Below are positions 6,354-12,648 of a stretch of 13,957 bases of DNA, piece after piece. The stretch spans positions 1 to 13,957 of the forward strand of contig CAJZFK010000010.1 of the NCBI GenBank assembly GCA_915070155.1, read 5' to 3'. The notes under the pieces are model-generated. The model was not told the origin of the DNA. It ran no database searches and saw only the letters and a list, made by a program, of their open reading frames with translations. Numbering within the stretch: the first letter of the stretch is position 1; every line of letters starts with the position of its first letter. This DNA comes from an uncultured Candidatus Saccharibacteria bacterium (GTDB lineage Bacteria > Patescibacteriota > Saccharimonadia > Saccharimonadales > Saccharimonadaceae). The position numbers and the translations under genes are program-made.

Positions 6354-6373
6354 CGCACACAAGAGGAGGAGCT

Positions 6374-6691
6374 ATGGCTCAAGATACAGGAATTAAAATC
6401 CGTATTCGTCTGAAGGCTTATGACCACAAAGTCATCGACCAATCAGCAAAACAAATTATCGACACCGCAATTCGCACAGGTGCTAACGTGGCTGGTCCAG
6501 TGCCTTTGCCAACTCGACGCAGCACTTACACTGTCGTAAAGAGTCCGCACGTTTACAAAACTGGTGGTGAATCTTACGAGCGCCGCGTCCATAAGCGTCT
6601 GATTGACATTACGAACGCTACACCAAAGACGATTGATAGCTTGCAGAACTTGAATTTGCCAGCTGGCGTTGACGCTGAAATTCGTATGTAA
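6374..6691 (+). CDS. rpsJ: 30S ribosomal protein S10
   Basis: S10 sits in the head of the 30S subunit; in other bacteria it also joins NusB in transcription antitermination. The 105 residues match the family length, with typical stretches IRIRLKAYDHK at the N-terminus, PVPLPTRR in the middle and the HKRLIDI strand. The SPHV loop is followed by YKTGGESYERR where most bacteria have a charged DK/NK-type segment of the same length. A strong AGAGGAGGAG precedes the ATG closely. In most bacteria S10 is the first gene of the operon that continues with rplC; here it has its own promoter and terminator, and a membrane-protein gene separates it from rplC. Confidence 0.97.
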   Translation: MAQDTGIKIRIRLKAYDHKVIDQSAKQIIDTAIRTGANVAGPVPLPTRRSTYTVVKSPHVYKTGGESYERRVHKRLIDITNATPKTIDSLQNLNLPAGVDAEIRM

Positions 6692-6710
6692 TTTAACGAT
6701 ATATAAAATT

Positions 6711-6738
6711 TCCGCCTCTTGAATGGGGCGGATTTTTT
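6711..6738 (+). terminator. Intrinsic terminator after rpsJ
   Basis: An 8-bp stem pairs 6711-6718 with 6725-6732 (CCGCC against GGCGG plus a G.U pair) around the loop TTGAAT and is followed by six T residues (6733-6738). It uncouples rpsJ from the genes downstream. Confidence 0.88.
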
Positions 6739-6748
6739 ATGCTATAAT
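6719..6748 (+). promoter_or_regulatory. Promoter of the basic membrane-protein gene, overlapping a terminator
   Basis: A perfect extended -10, TGCTATAAT (6740-6748), follows the T-tract of the rpsJ terminator directly. The best -35, TTGAAT (6719-6724), is the terminator loop, with an 18-bp spacer. The ATG at 6761 is 12 nt after the box, leaving only about 6 nt of leader. Confidence 0.65.
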
Positions 6749-6760
6749 TCCATTTAGCTT

Positions 6761-7093
6761 ATGACAAAACAAAAAACTCGTACTTATGCTCGCAATCGCT
6801 CGAAGTCTAGCGAGCTGTTTAGTCGCAAAGGTCGCGAACGTATTTATGATAATGACGGCTCATTTTTCTTGAAATTGGTGGTTTTTGTGATATTAAGTGC
6901 ACTGTGGCTTCGTCTAAAAAATCCAGTTGAAGTTGGCGGTTTGGTCGTTCAGGCTATTCCTGTCGGGCTATTTATTGCATTGCTATTAGTCTTAAAAATT
7001 GAGAAATATCAATTCAACCGGAAAATTTGGTACGTCACGATAATTTTCATGGCAATTCTGACTTCGTTTACGCCGGTTGGCGTGATGATTTAG
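6761..7093 (+). CDS. Small basic membrane protein inside the ribosomal cluster, unknown function
   Basis: A 110-residue protein I cannot assign. Residues 1-28 are strongly basic and polar (about ten Lys/Arg), followed by a short acidic DNDG turn and three hydrophobic segments at roughly 35-50, 59-79 and 88-104. The short loops between the helices carry Lys and Arg residues. It is probably an integral inner-membrane protein with a positively charged N-terminal tail that could face the cytoplasm. It has no Shine-Dalgarno sequence and a promoter placed so that the leader is only a few bases long. It separates rpsJ from rplC, where bacteria normally have nothing. No terminator is visible after it, so its transcript may run into the rplC leader. 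Codon use is like that of tgt and ldh, not that of the ribosomal genes. Confidence 0.75.
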   Translation: MTKQKTRTYARNRSKSSELFSRKGRERIYDNDGSFFLKLVVFVILSALWLRLKNPVEVGGLVVQAIPVGLFIALLLVLKIEKYQFNRKIWYVTIIFMAILTSFTPVGVMI

Positions 7094-7106
7094 AGCCTGT
7101 CTTTTA

Positions 7107-7136
7107 TTGACAATAATATACATAACGTGCTATAGT
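7107..7136 (+). promoter_or_regulatory. Main promoter of the rplC-rpsH operon
   Basis: A consensus TTGACA (7107-7112) is followed after 18 bp by TATAGT (7131-7136) preceded by TGC, an extended -10. Transcription should begin near 7143, which gives a leader of about 140 nt before the rplC GTG. Confidence 0.85.
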
Positions 7137-7142
7137 GAGGAA

Positions 7143-7283
7143 GTAATTTCTATTACGCGTAATATCAACTGTTCTCCTTGGTGAATGAGCAGGTCTGGTT
7201 ATGAGCGGATGTTTACATTTAACATTCTCCCAGAATCCAGAAACCGCACGTCATCAGGAGTATTTAAGTGGGAGTGATGAAAA
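7143..7283 (+). promoter_or_regulatory. Long rplC leader with competing stems
   Basis: Near its 5' end GTAAT (7143-7147) can pair with ATTAC (7152-7156), which is also half of the perfect 12-base palindrome ATTACGCGTAAT (7152-7163), so two folds compete. Further down, CTCCT (7174-7178) matches AGGAG (7256-7260), and CTCCCA (7227-7232) matches TGGGAG (7269-7274), which contains the rplC ribosome-binding site. The leader can therefore hide its own Shine-Dalgarno. It also carries two short open frames. This is an inference from pairing only; the E. coli S10 leader is regulated by L4, but no similarity to it is claimed. Confidence 0.45.
7181..7204 (+). CDS. Possible 7-residue leader ORF 1 (rplC leader)
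   Basis: GTG at 7181 opens seven codons (MNEQVWL) ending at TGA 7202-7204. The stop overlaps the ATG of the next leader frame as ATGA. No Shine-Dalgarno is visible before it, and TTG at 7178 is an alternative start. It is weak alone and of interest only as part of the overlap chain. Confidence 0.15.
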   Translation: MNEQVWL

Positions 7284-7287
7284 GTGA
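7201..7287 (+). CDS. Possible 28-residue leader ORF 2, coupled to rplC
   Basis: ATG at 7201 opens a 28-codon frame whose TGA (7285-7287) overlaps the rplC GTG start (7284-7286) as GTGA, an arrangement typical of translational coupling. AGGT (7191-7194) provides a weak ribosome-binding site 6-7 nt before it. The peptide starts MSGCLHLTF and ends GSDEK; I recognise no family. Ribosomes translating it would melt the stem that hides the rplC ribosome-binding site. It may be a real coupling ORF or a chance frame in a 140-nt leader. Confidence 0.35.
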   Translation: MSGCLHLTFSQNPETARHQEYLSGSDEK

Positions 7288-7898
7288 AAACACTTCTCGG
7301 TACCAAACTTGGTATGACCCAGCTCTTGGCTGAAGACGGCAAAGCCATTCCGGTAACGCTGATCCAAGCCGGCCCTGTCACCGTTACTCAGGTGAAGACT
7401 GTCGAAACCGACGGTTACAATGCGGTACAGGTAGCTTTTGGAGAGGGTAAGAACCTGAGCAAGGCCGTGGCTGGACACGTTAAGCCAGCCCAAGTGACCC
7501 CGAAACATATTCGGGAATTCCGTGTCGACCAGATTCCAGAGAATCTGAAAGTTGGCAGTGAAATTAATGTTTCCGCGTTTGAAGTCGGCGATTTTGTCGA
7601 TGCAACCGGAACCAGCAAAGGTAAAGGTTTCGCTGGAACCATTAAACGCCACAACTTTAAGCGTCATCGTAAGACGCACGGTGGTAAAGGTAATACTCGT
7701 AAGCCAGGTTCAATTGGCTCGATGTATCCACAAAAAGTCTTCAAGGGTAAGACGATGGCTGGCCATATGGGCCACGAGCGTGTTACTGTTAAGAACTTGG
7801 AAGTGGCATATGTTGATCCAGAGACCAATCTAATCGGGGTTAAGGGCGCTGTTCCTGGACCACGAAAGGGGCTGATTATTTTAGGAGGTAACAAGTAA
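7284..7898 (+). CDS. rplC: 50S ribosomal protein L3
   Basis: L3 binds 23S rRNA domain VI early in 50S assembly and reaches toward the peptidyl-transferase centre. The 204 residues show the family N-terminus (LGTKLGMTQ), the long central extension rich in His, Lys and Gly (about 112-165), and the ERVTVKNLEV strand. The glutamine that PrmB methylates in E. coli (AGQMG) is His161 here (AGHMG), so that modification cannot occur; this substitution is not rare. The start is GTG, chosen because it yields the conserved N-terminus and has GGGAG 9 nt upstream. It is the first gene of the long operon, and its stop overlaps the rplD start as TAATG, with the rplD AGGAGG inside the rplC end. Confidence 0.97.
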   Translation: MKTLLGTKLGMTQLLAEDGKAIPVTLIQAGPVTVTQVKTVETDGYNAVQVAFGEGKNLSKAVAGHVKPAQVTPKHIREFRVDQIPENLKVGSEINVSAFEVGDFVDATGTSKGKGFAGTIKRHNFKRHRKTHGGKGNTRKPGSIGSMYPQKVFKGKTMAGHMGHERVTVKNLEVAYVDPETNLIGVKGAVPGPRKGLIILGGNK

Positions 7899-8497
7899 TG
7901 GCAGATTCAACCAAACTTCCTAAAGACATTTTTGCTGTGGAAGTGCCAAATCACGAATTGTTGAAATTGGCATATGACAGCTACTTGGCAAACGCACGCC
8001 TAGCTAGCGCTACAACCAAGCAGCGCGGCGAAGTTTCTGGTGGTGGTAAAAAACCATGGAAGCAAAAGGGAACTGGTCGAGCACGTTTTGGCTCAAGCCG
8101 TAACCCAATCTGGCGCGGCGGTGGTGTAGTATTTGGCCCACGCGGCAACGAAAACTACACTAAAAAATTGTCAAAGACTGCTAAGAAAGTGGCAGTTCGC
8201 CAAGCTTTGACCGTAGCTAACGAAGCTAAGAAAATTGTCGTTAAAGATGTTAAGACTACTGGCAAGACCAAGGAAGTCGCAACATTCCTAGCCGACAACA
8301 AGTTCGAGCGCCGTGTTCTGATCGTTGTAGATGAGAAGACGCCAGAACTTATGCGTGCTACAAACAATATTCAGAACGTTTTGGTGGTTCGCGCTAATTA
8401 TCTAAGCGTTTATCATATTCTGAATGCGGATACAATCGTTATGACCCCTGAAGCTCTGCCGGTAATTACTGCATGGCTAGGCAAGGAGGAAGCGTAA
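7898..8497 (+). CDS. rplD: 50S ribosomal protein L4
   Basis: L4 has a globular domain on the 50S surface and a long basic loop lining the peptide exit tunnel. The loop is visible at about residues 38-90, with KKPWKQKGTGRARFGSSRNP and GPRGNENY. The length of 199 is close to E. coli (201). In E. coli L4 represses its own operon through the mRNA leader; whether it does so here is unknown, but the long rplC leader makes the question natural. It overlaps rplC by one base (TAATG) and stops one base before the rplW ATG. Confidence 0.97.
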   Translation: MADSTKLPKDIFAVEVPNHELLKLAYDSYLANARLASATTKQRGEVSGGGKKPWKQKGTGRARFGSSRNPIWRGGGVVFGPRGNENYTKKLSKTAKKVAVRQALTVANEAKKIVVKDVKTTGKTKEVATFLADNKFERRVLIVVDEKTPELMRATNNIQNVLVVRANYLSVYHILNADTIVMTPEALPVITAWLGKEEA

Positions 8498-8498
8498 T

Positions 8499-8819
8499 AT
8501 GAAACAGACGATTATTATCCCACGCGTTAGTGAAAAGGCTTACGCACAGAGCGCTAATGGCGTATATGTGCTGCGAGTTCCACTTAACTTGAATAAGAAC
8601 GAAATCAAATCAGCGGTAGAAGAACAATTTGGCGTTACTGTAGTTAAGGTCAAAACCTTAGTGCAAGACGGCAAGGCTGTACGCTTCTCACGAGGCAAGA
8701 ATCGTTATCCTGGCACAACAACGCGCAAGGATTGGAAGAAGGCTTACGTGACGCTGAAAGAAGGCGATAAGCTCGATGTGTTTGACGCAGTAGAGCAGCA
8801 GATGGAGGAGACCAAGTAA
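8499..8819 (+). CDS. rplW: 50S ribosomal protein L23
   Basis: L23 sits at the tunnel exit and docks trigger factor and the signal recognition particle. At 106 residues it shows the family pattern: IIIPRVSEKAY at the N-terminus, NKNEIKSAVEEQFGVTVVKVKTL, then the basic loop around RFSRGKNRYPGTTTRKDWKKAYVTL. AGGAGG lies inside the end of rplD. Its stop shares a base with the rplB start (TAATG). Confidence 0.97.
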   Translation: MKQTIIIPRVSEKAYAQSANGVYVLRVPLNLNKNEIKSAVEEQFGVTVVKVKTLVQDGKAVRFSRGKNRYPGTTTRKDWKKAYVTLKEGDKLDVFDAVEQQMEETK

Positions 8820-9658
8820 TGCCAGTGAAAGCTTACAATCCAACCACTCCTGCTCGTCGCGGCATGACGAGTCAGGATTTGTCAGACATTACAACAAGAA
8901 AACCTCTTAAAAGTCTGATTAAAGCTAAAAAGCAAAATGCCGGTCGCAACAACCAAGGTCGAATTACTGTTCGTCATCGCGGAGGCGGCGTTCGTCGTCA
9001 CTACCGCTTGGTGAACCACAATTTGCCAGCAGGCTTGACCTTGACGATTGAAGAAATCGAATACGATCCAAACCGCTCAGCTCGTATTGCTCGAGTTAAG
9101 GATCAGTACAATTTGTACCACTACATCTTAGCTGACACATCAATGGTTAAGGGTAAAACTATCCGAACTGGCGAAGAAGCTCCAATTGAGGCTTCGAACC
9201 GCTTGCCATTGTCAGTTATTCCTGTTGGTACGATGATTTACGCTATTGAGTTGACCGCTGGTAAGGGCGCACAAATGGTACGCGCTGCCGGTGCTAAAGC
9301 TCAGTTGATGGCGAAAGAAGGCAACTATGCAACTATCAAATTGCCATCTGGCGAAGTTCGCAAAGTTCGCTTGGAAGCTACTGCTGCTATCGGTGTAGTC
9401 GGTAACGTCCAGCACCAAAATGTTAAGATCGGTTCAGCTGGTCGCAAGCGTCGCAAGGGTATTCGCCCAACCGTTCGTGGTGTCGTTATGAACGCCGCAG
9501 ACCACCCACATGGTGGTGGTGACGGTGGTCGCCACGGTACTGGTAAAGCACCACGTACTCCTTGGGGTCAATTGACATTAGGTTATCGAACTCGTCGCCG
9601 TAAAGGCTCGAATAAATTAATCGTACGCACGCGTCACGACGCGAAGAGGAAGAGGTAA
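8819..9658 (+). CDS. rplB: 50S ribosomal protein L2
   Basis: L2 is one of the core 23S rRNA binders, needed for subunit association and near the peptidyl-transferase centre. The 279 residues include the N-terminal GRNNQGRITVRHRGGG block (42-57), the central beta-barrel with LPLSVIPVGTMIYAIEL, and the C-terminal MNAADHPHGGGDGG loop (224-237). His231 is the second histidine of that loop, and His229 corresponds to the much-studied conserved histidine of the family. Very basic N- and C-termini fit rRNA binding. It overlaps rplW by one base and lies 6 nt before rpsS; the ribosome-binding site of rpsS (GAGGAAGAGG) is in its last codons. Confidence 0.98.
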   Translation: MPVKAYNPTTPARRGMTSQDLSDITTRKPLKSLIKAKKQNAGRNNQGRITVRHRGGGVRRHYRLVNHNLPAGLTLTIEEIEYDPNRSARIARVKDQYNLYHYILADTSMVKGKTIRTGEEAPIEASNRLPLSVIPVGTMIYAIELTAGKGAQMVRAAGAKAQLMAKEGNYATIKLPSGEVRKVRLEATAAIGVVGNVQHQNVKIGSAGRKRRKGIRPTVRGVVMNAADHPHGGGDGGRHGTGKAPRTPWGQLTLGYRTRRRKGSNKLIVRTRHDAKRKR

Positions 9659-9664
9659 ATCACG

Positions 9665-9931
9665 ATGAGTCGTTCATTAAAGAAAGGTCCATTCGTCGAT
9701 GTAAAGCTAGCAAAGAAAATTGCTGCTCTTAGCCTTGACGATCGAACCGTTATCAAAACGTGGGCGCGCGCTTCGACTATTACACCAGAAATGGTTGGTC
9801 GAACGATTGCTGTCCACAACGGTAGAGTGCACGTACCAGTGCTGATTACCGAAAACATGGTTGGTCATAAGCTCGGTGAGTTTAGTCCAACTCGCAAGTT
9901 TCGTAAGCACGGCGGAAAGGATAAGAAGTAA
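9665..9931 (+). CDS. rpsS: 30S ribosomal protein S19
   Basis: S19 pairs with S13 in the 30S head and contacts the A-site finger. At 88 residues it starts with the signature SRSLKKGPFVD and carries IKTWARASTITPEMVGRTIAVHNG and the GHKLGEFSPTRKF motif. The C-terminus is basic and slightly shorter than in some bacteria. Start codon and position within rplB-rpsS-rplV are canonical. Confidence 0.97.
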   Translation: MSRSLKKGPFVDVKLAKKIAALSLDDRTVIKTWARASTITPEMVGRTIAVHNGRVHVPVLITENMVGHKLGEFSPTRKFRKHGGKDKK

Positions 9932-9933
9932 TC

Positions 9934-10392
9934 ATGGCTGATACAACTTATACTGTTCGCGCTTACGCTAAAGGTGTTGATCAGGCACCACGTAAGGTAA
10001 GTCTAGTCGCAGCCTTGGTGCGAGGTCGTACTGTAGCTGATGCGCTAGTTATCTTAGAGCACGTTCCAAAGCGCGCTGCTAGCCCAGTTAAGAAAGCTAT
10101 CGAAAGCGCTAAGGCAAACGCTATCAACAACCACGGCTTGGATACGAAAAGTTTGGTAATTACTACTTTGAGTGTTACTGTTGGCACACGTTTGCGCCGC
10201 TTTAAGCCTGCATCAAGGGGTCGCGCTTTGCCATTCCAGAAAAAGACTTCAAATATTTTGGTTGAAGTAACTGGCACGGAAAAGCCAAAGAAAGCGCCTG
10301 CAAAAAAGGCCGAAGCTAAGGCAGAAGCAAAAACTGCTAAGCCTGCAGCTAAAAAAGCCGCTAAACCGGCAGCAAAAAAGGAGGAGAAGTAA
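9934..10392 (+). CDS. rplV: 50S ribosomal protein L22 with Lys/Ala-rich tail
   Basis: L22 binds all 23S domains, and its beta-hairpin lines the exit tunnel. Residues 1-112 are the ordinary protein: APRKVSLVAALVRGRTV, the helix KKAIESAKANAINNHGLD, and the hairpin (about 80-105) whose tip region reads GTRLRRFKPASRGRALPF. Residues 113-152 are an added tail made of Lys, Ala, Pro and Glu in repeats such as PAAKKAAKPAAKK. E. coli L22 is only 110 residues. The tail is low complexity, probably disordered, and similar in look to histone-H1-like or mycobacterial ribosomal extensions; its role is unknown. The reading frame continues cleanly, so it is not a frameshift, and the rpsC ribosome-binding site (AAGGAGGAG) is inside the tail's last codons. 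Confidence 0.96.
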   Translation: MADTTYTVRAYAKGVDQAPRKVSLVAALVRGRTVADALVILEHVPKRAASPVKKAIESAKANAINNHGLDTKSLVITTLSVTVGTRLRRFKPASRGRALPFQKKTSNILVEVTGTEKPKKAPAKKAEAKAEAKTAKPAAKKAAKPAAKKEEK

Positions 10393-11028
10393 ATGGGTCA
10401 AAAAGTGAATCCAATCAACTTCCGCCTACAGGTCAATAAGAACTGGAGCTCTCGTTGGTTTACGGCCAATAAAAAAGAGTTTGCAGAGGCGATTCGTCAG
10501 GATCACGAAATCCGCGAGTTGATTGAAAAGAAATTTGCCTCACGCCCAACTATCAATCGCATTGAGATTGAGCGTAGCGCTAACTTGATCACGATTACAA
10601 TTCACACAGCAAAAGCTGGTGTTGTTATCGGTCGCGGTGGTGCTGGCGTGAATGAATTGAAGAAGCAAGTTGAGAAGATTGCTGGTCAGCCAGTTCGTAT
10701 CAACATTGAAGAAGTCCGCCGTCCAGAATTGGCAGCCAAATTGGTAGCTGAGAATATCGCTCGCCAATTGGAGCGCCGAATCAACTTCCGCCGTGCAACT
10801 AAAATGACCGCACAAAACACCATGAATGCCGGCGCTAAAGGTATTCGTATTGAGGTGGCTGGTCGTTTGAACGGCGCTGAGATGGCACGTCGCGAAAAGG
10901 TAATTGAAGGCTCAGTGCCTCTACACACCTTGCGTGCTGATATTGACTTCCACTGTGCTCGCGCTCAGACACCAGCTGGTATCATTGGCGTGAAAGTGTG
11001 GATTTATAAGGGAGAAAGGAGTCGCTAA
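10393..11028 (+). CDS. rpsC: 30S ribosomal protein S3
   Basis: S3 forms the mRNA entry site with S4 and S5. It has an N-terminal KH domain with the GxxG loop GRGG (80-83) and a C-terminal domain with RRPELAAKLVAENIARQLERR and PLHTLRADIDF. The basic residues aligned with the E. coli helicase patch (the Arg133-Arg134...Lys137 region) are kept. It has 211 residues against 233 in E. coli; the shorter C-terminus lacks the usual disordered tail. It starts directly at the rplV stop (TAAATG). Confidence 0.97.
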   Translation: MGQKVNPINFRLQVNKNWSSRWFTANKKEFAEAIRQDHEIRELIEKKFASRPTINRIEIERSANLITITIHTAKAGVVIGRGGAGVNELKKQVEKIAGQPVRINIEEVRRPELAAKLVAENIARQLERRINFRRATKMTAQNTMNAGAKGIRIEVAGRLNGAEMARREKVIEGSVPLHTLRADIDFHCARAQTPAGIIGVKVWIYKGERSR

Positions 11029-11442
11029 ATGCTGTTACCAAAGAAAACTAAGCACCGCAAAGTGCGTATTGGAAAAAACCGCGGTCAAGCAACTCGTGGT
11101 AATTACATCGCGTTCGGCGACTTTGCATTGCAATCACAATCAAATGAGCGCATCAACTCCCGCCAAATCGAGTCTGCTCGTCAGGCGATGACTCGTTACA
11201 TCAAGCGTGGTGGTAAGATTTGGATTCGAATCTTCCCTCACACTCCAGTTACCCGAAAGCCACTTGGCTTGAAGATGGGTGGCGGTAAAGGTAACCCAGA
11301 GTTCTTCGTTGCTAAGGTAAAGGCCGGTACTGTTCTGTTTGAGATGCAGGGAGTTTCAGAGGAAGTTGCTCGCGAGGCAATGCGTCTGGCCAGCCACAAA
11401 TTGCCAGTCAAATGTAAGTTCATCAAGCGGGAGGACGCATAA
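11029..11442 (+). CDS. rplP: 50S ribosomal protein L16
   Basis: L16 lies between the A-site tRNA and 23S rRNA and completes late 50S assembly. The 137 residues carry the N-terminal MLLPKKTKHRKVRIGKNRG, the middle TRYIKRGGKIWIRIFPHTPVTRKPLGLKMGGGKGNPEFFVA and the helix EEVAREAMRLASHKLP. Lys82 aligns with E. coli Arg81, the RoxA hydroxylation site, so that modification is not expected. A GGAGAAAGGAG ribosome-binding site lies in the rpsC end. Confidence 0.97.
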   Translation: MLLPKKTKHRKVRIGKNRGQATRGNYIAFGDFALQSQSNERINSRQIESARQAMTRYIKRGGKIWIRIFPHTPVTRKPLGLKMGGGKGNPEFFVAKVKAGTVLFEMQGVSEEVAREAMRLASHKLPVKCKFIKREDA

Positions 11443-11652
11443 ATGGCTGAAGCAAAGAAAACTGTTAAAGCAGCAGTTGTTAAGACTATTGACGACTTGA
11501 AGAAGGAATTAGCTGAAAAGCGAAATGACCTACTTCAAGCAAAACGTTCTCACGCTGCTGGCGAATTAGTTAATCCAAAAGCGTTGCGTTCACTCCGAAA
11601 GGAAATTGCACGCCTGCTGACACAAATTAATAACACAAAGGAGAGCAAGTAA
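11443..11652 (+). CDS. rpmC: 50S ribosomal protein L29
   Basis: A small two-helix protein near the exit tunnel, beside L23. The family core IDDLKKELAEKRNDLLQAKRSHAAGELVNPKALRSLRKEIARLLTQI spans about 16-63. Residues 1-15 are an extra Lys/Ala/Val-rich N-terminal segment, making it 69 residues where 60-65 is usual. The start is fixed by the TAAATG junction with rplP and the GGGAGGA upstream. It overlaps rpsQ by one base. Confidence 0.95.
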   Translation: MAEAKKTVKAAVVKTIDDLKKELAEKRNDLLQAKRSHAAGELVNPKALRSLRKEIARLLTQINNTKESK

Positions 11653-11963
11653 TGGCCCGACGAACATTGATTGGCGTCGTAACGAGTGCCAAGCGCGACA
11701 AGACCATCACTGTGACGGTCACTAGCCGCGAAACGCATCCGCTATACGGCAAGCAGTACACCGTGACTCGCAAATACACTGCTCACGATGAAACCAACGA
11801 AGCAGGTGAAGGCGACAAGGTGCAAATCGAAGAGACTCGCCCAATTTCCAAGACTAAGAGCTTTACTCTAGTTAAGGTGATTGAAAAGTCTCGCGGTTCT
11901 ATCAAACTAAAGGACGAAGTTTCTGGCGAAACTAAGGAAGAGGCTAAGGAGGACGACAAATGA
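11652..11963 (+). CDS. rpsQ: 30S ribosomal protein S17 with acidic tail
   Basis: S17 is a primary 16S rRNA binder with an OB-fold. The core is typical: RTLIGVVTSAKRDKTITVTV, HPLYGKQYTVTRKYTAHDE and GDKVQIEETRPISKTKSFTLVKV, to about residue 79. Residues 82-103 form an extra charged tail ending in acidic residues (KEEAKEDDK); E. coli S17 has 84 residues. The last codons overlap the rplN start by four bases (ATGA) and contain the rplN ribosome-binding site, so the tail is under translational-signal constraint as well. Confidence 0.96.
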   Translation: MARRTLIGVVTSAKRDKTITVTVTSRETHPLYGKQYTVTRKYTAHDETNEAGEGDKVQIEETRPISKTKSFTLVKVIEKSRGSIKLKDEVSGETKEEAKEDDK

Positions 11964-12328
11964 TCCAACAAGAATCTCGCCTTAAGGTAGCCGACAACTC
12001 AGGTGCTAGGGAAGTTCTGTGTATCCGCGTTCTTGGCGGTACACGACGCCGTTACGCTCGCGTTGGCGACGTAATTGTCTGCTCGGTAAAAGACGCTAGC
12101 CCAACCGGTAACGTTAAGAAAAAATCTGTTGTTAAAGCTGTAGTTGTTCGTACTCGCGATCAAATTCATCGCAAAGACGGCTCAACAATCTGTTTTGACG
12201 ACAATGCCGTAGTGATTATCAACGATGACAAGCAACCAAAAGCTACTCGTGTCTTCGGTCCAGTTCCACGCGAACTTCGCGATATGGGCTACATGAAGAT
12301 CGTCAGCTTAGCTCCGGAGGTACTCTAA
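11960..12328 (+). CDS. rplN: 50S ribosomal protein L14
   Basis: L14 forms an inter-subunit bridge and contacts L19. Its 122 residues match E. coli in length and sequence nearly throughout: MIQQESRLKVADNSGAREV, the RYARVGDVIVCSVKDA strand, and the C-terminal TRVFGPVPRELRDMGYMKIVSLAPEVL. It overlaps rpsQ by ATGA and rplX by TAATG. Confidence 0.98.
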   Translation: MIQQESRLKVADNSGAREVLCIRVLGGTRRRYARVGDVIVCSVKDASPTGNVKKKSVVKAVVVRTRDQIHRKDGSTICFDDNAVVIINDDKQPKATRVFGPVPRELRDMGYMKIVSLAPEVL

Positions 12329-12648
12329 TGGCTCGAATTCATAAAGACGATACCGTAAAAATTATTGCTGGTAAAAATAAAGGTACAACTGGTAAAGTTC
12401 TAAAAGTTAACACAAAAGACCAAACTGTTTTGGTCGAAGGTGTTGGCGTTGGACATCGCCACGTTAAGCCAAGCCAGTACAATCCAAAAGGTGGCAAAAA
12501 AGATATTCACGTACCAATGGATATCAGCAAAGTCGCTTTGGTTGTTGATGAGAAATCAGGCAAAACCAGTCGGGTTGGTTTAGTAAAGAATGCTGACGGC
12601 GGCAAAACTCGTGTTGCTCGCCAGGTAAAAAATAAGGAGATTAAATAA
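12328..12648 (+). CDS. rplX: 50S ribosomal protein L24
   Basis: L24 is an assembly-initiator protein bound to domain I of 23S rRNA. The KOW motif is at about residues 5-32 (DDTVKIIAGKNKGTTGKVLKVN), followed by VEGVGVGHRHVKPSQYNPKGG and the DISKVALV strand. 106 residues is normal. Its ribosome-binding site (GGAGG) is inside rplN, and it ends on the rplE start (TAATG). Confidence 0.97.
   Translation: MARIHKDDTVKIIAGKNKGTTGKVLKVNTKDQTVLVEGVGVGHRHVKPSQYNPKGGKKDIHVPMDISKVALVVDEKSGKTSRVGLVKNADGGKTRVARQVKNKEIK

Noticed and set aside
10270..10392. Possible frameshift or assembly error producing the L22 tail
   Set aside because: The frame continues without a break to a stop that abuts the rpsC ATG, and the tail contains the rpsC ribosome-binding site, so it looks genuine.
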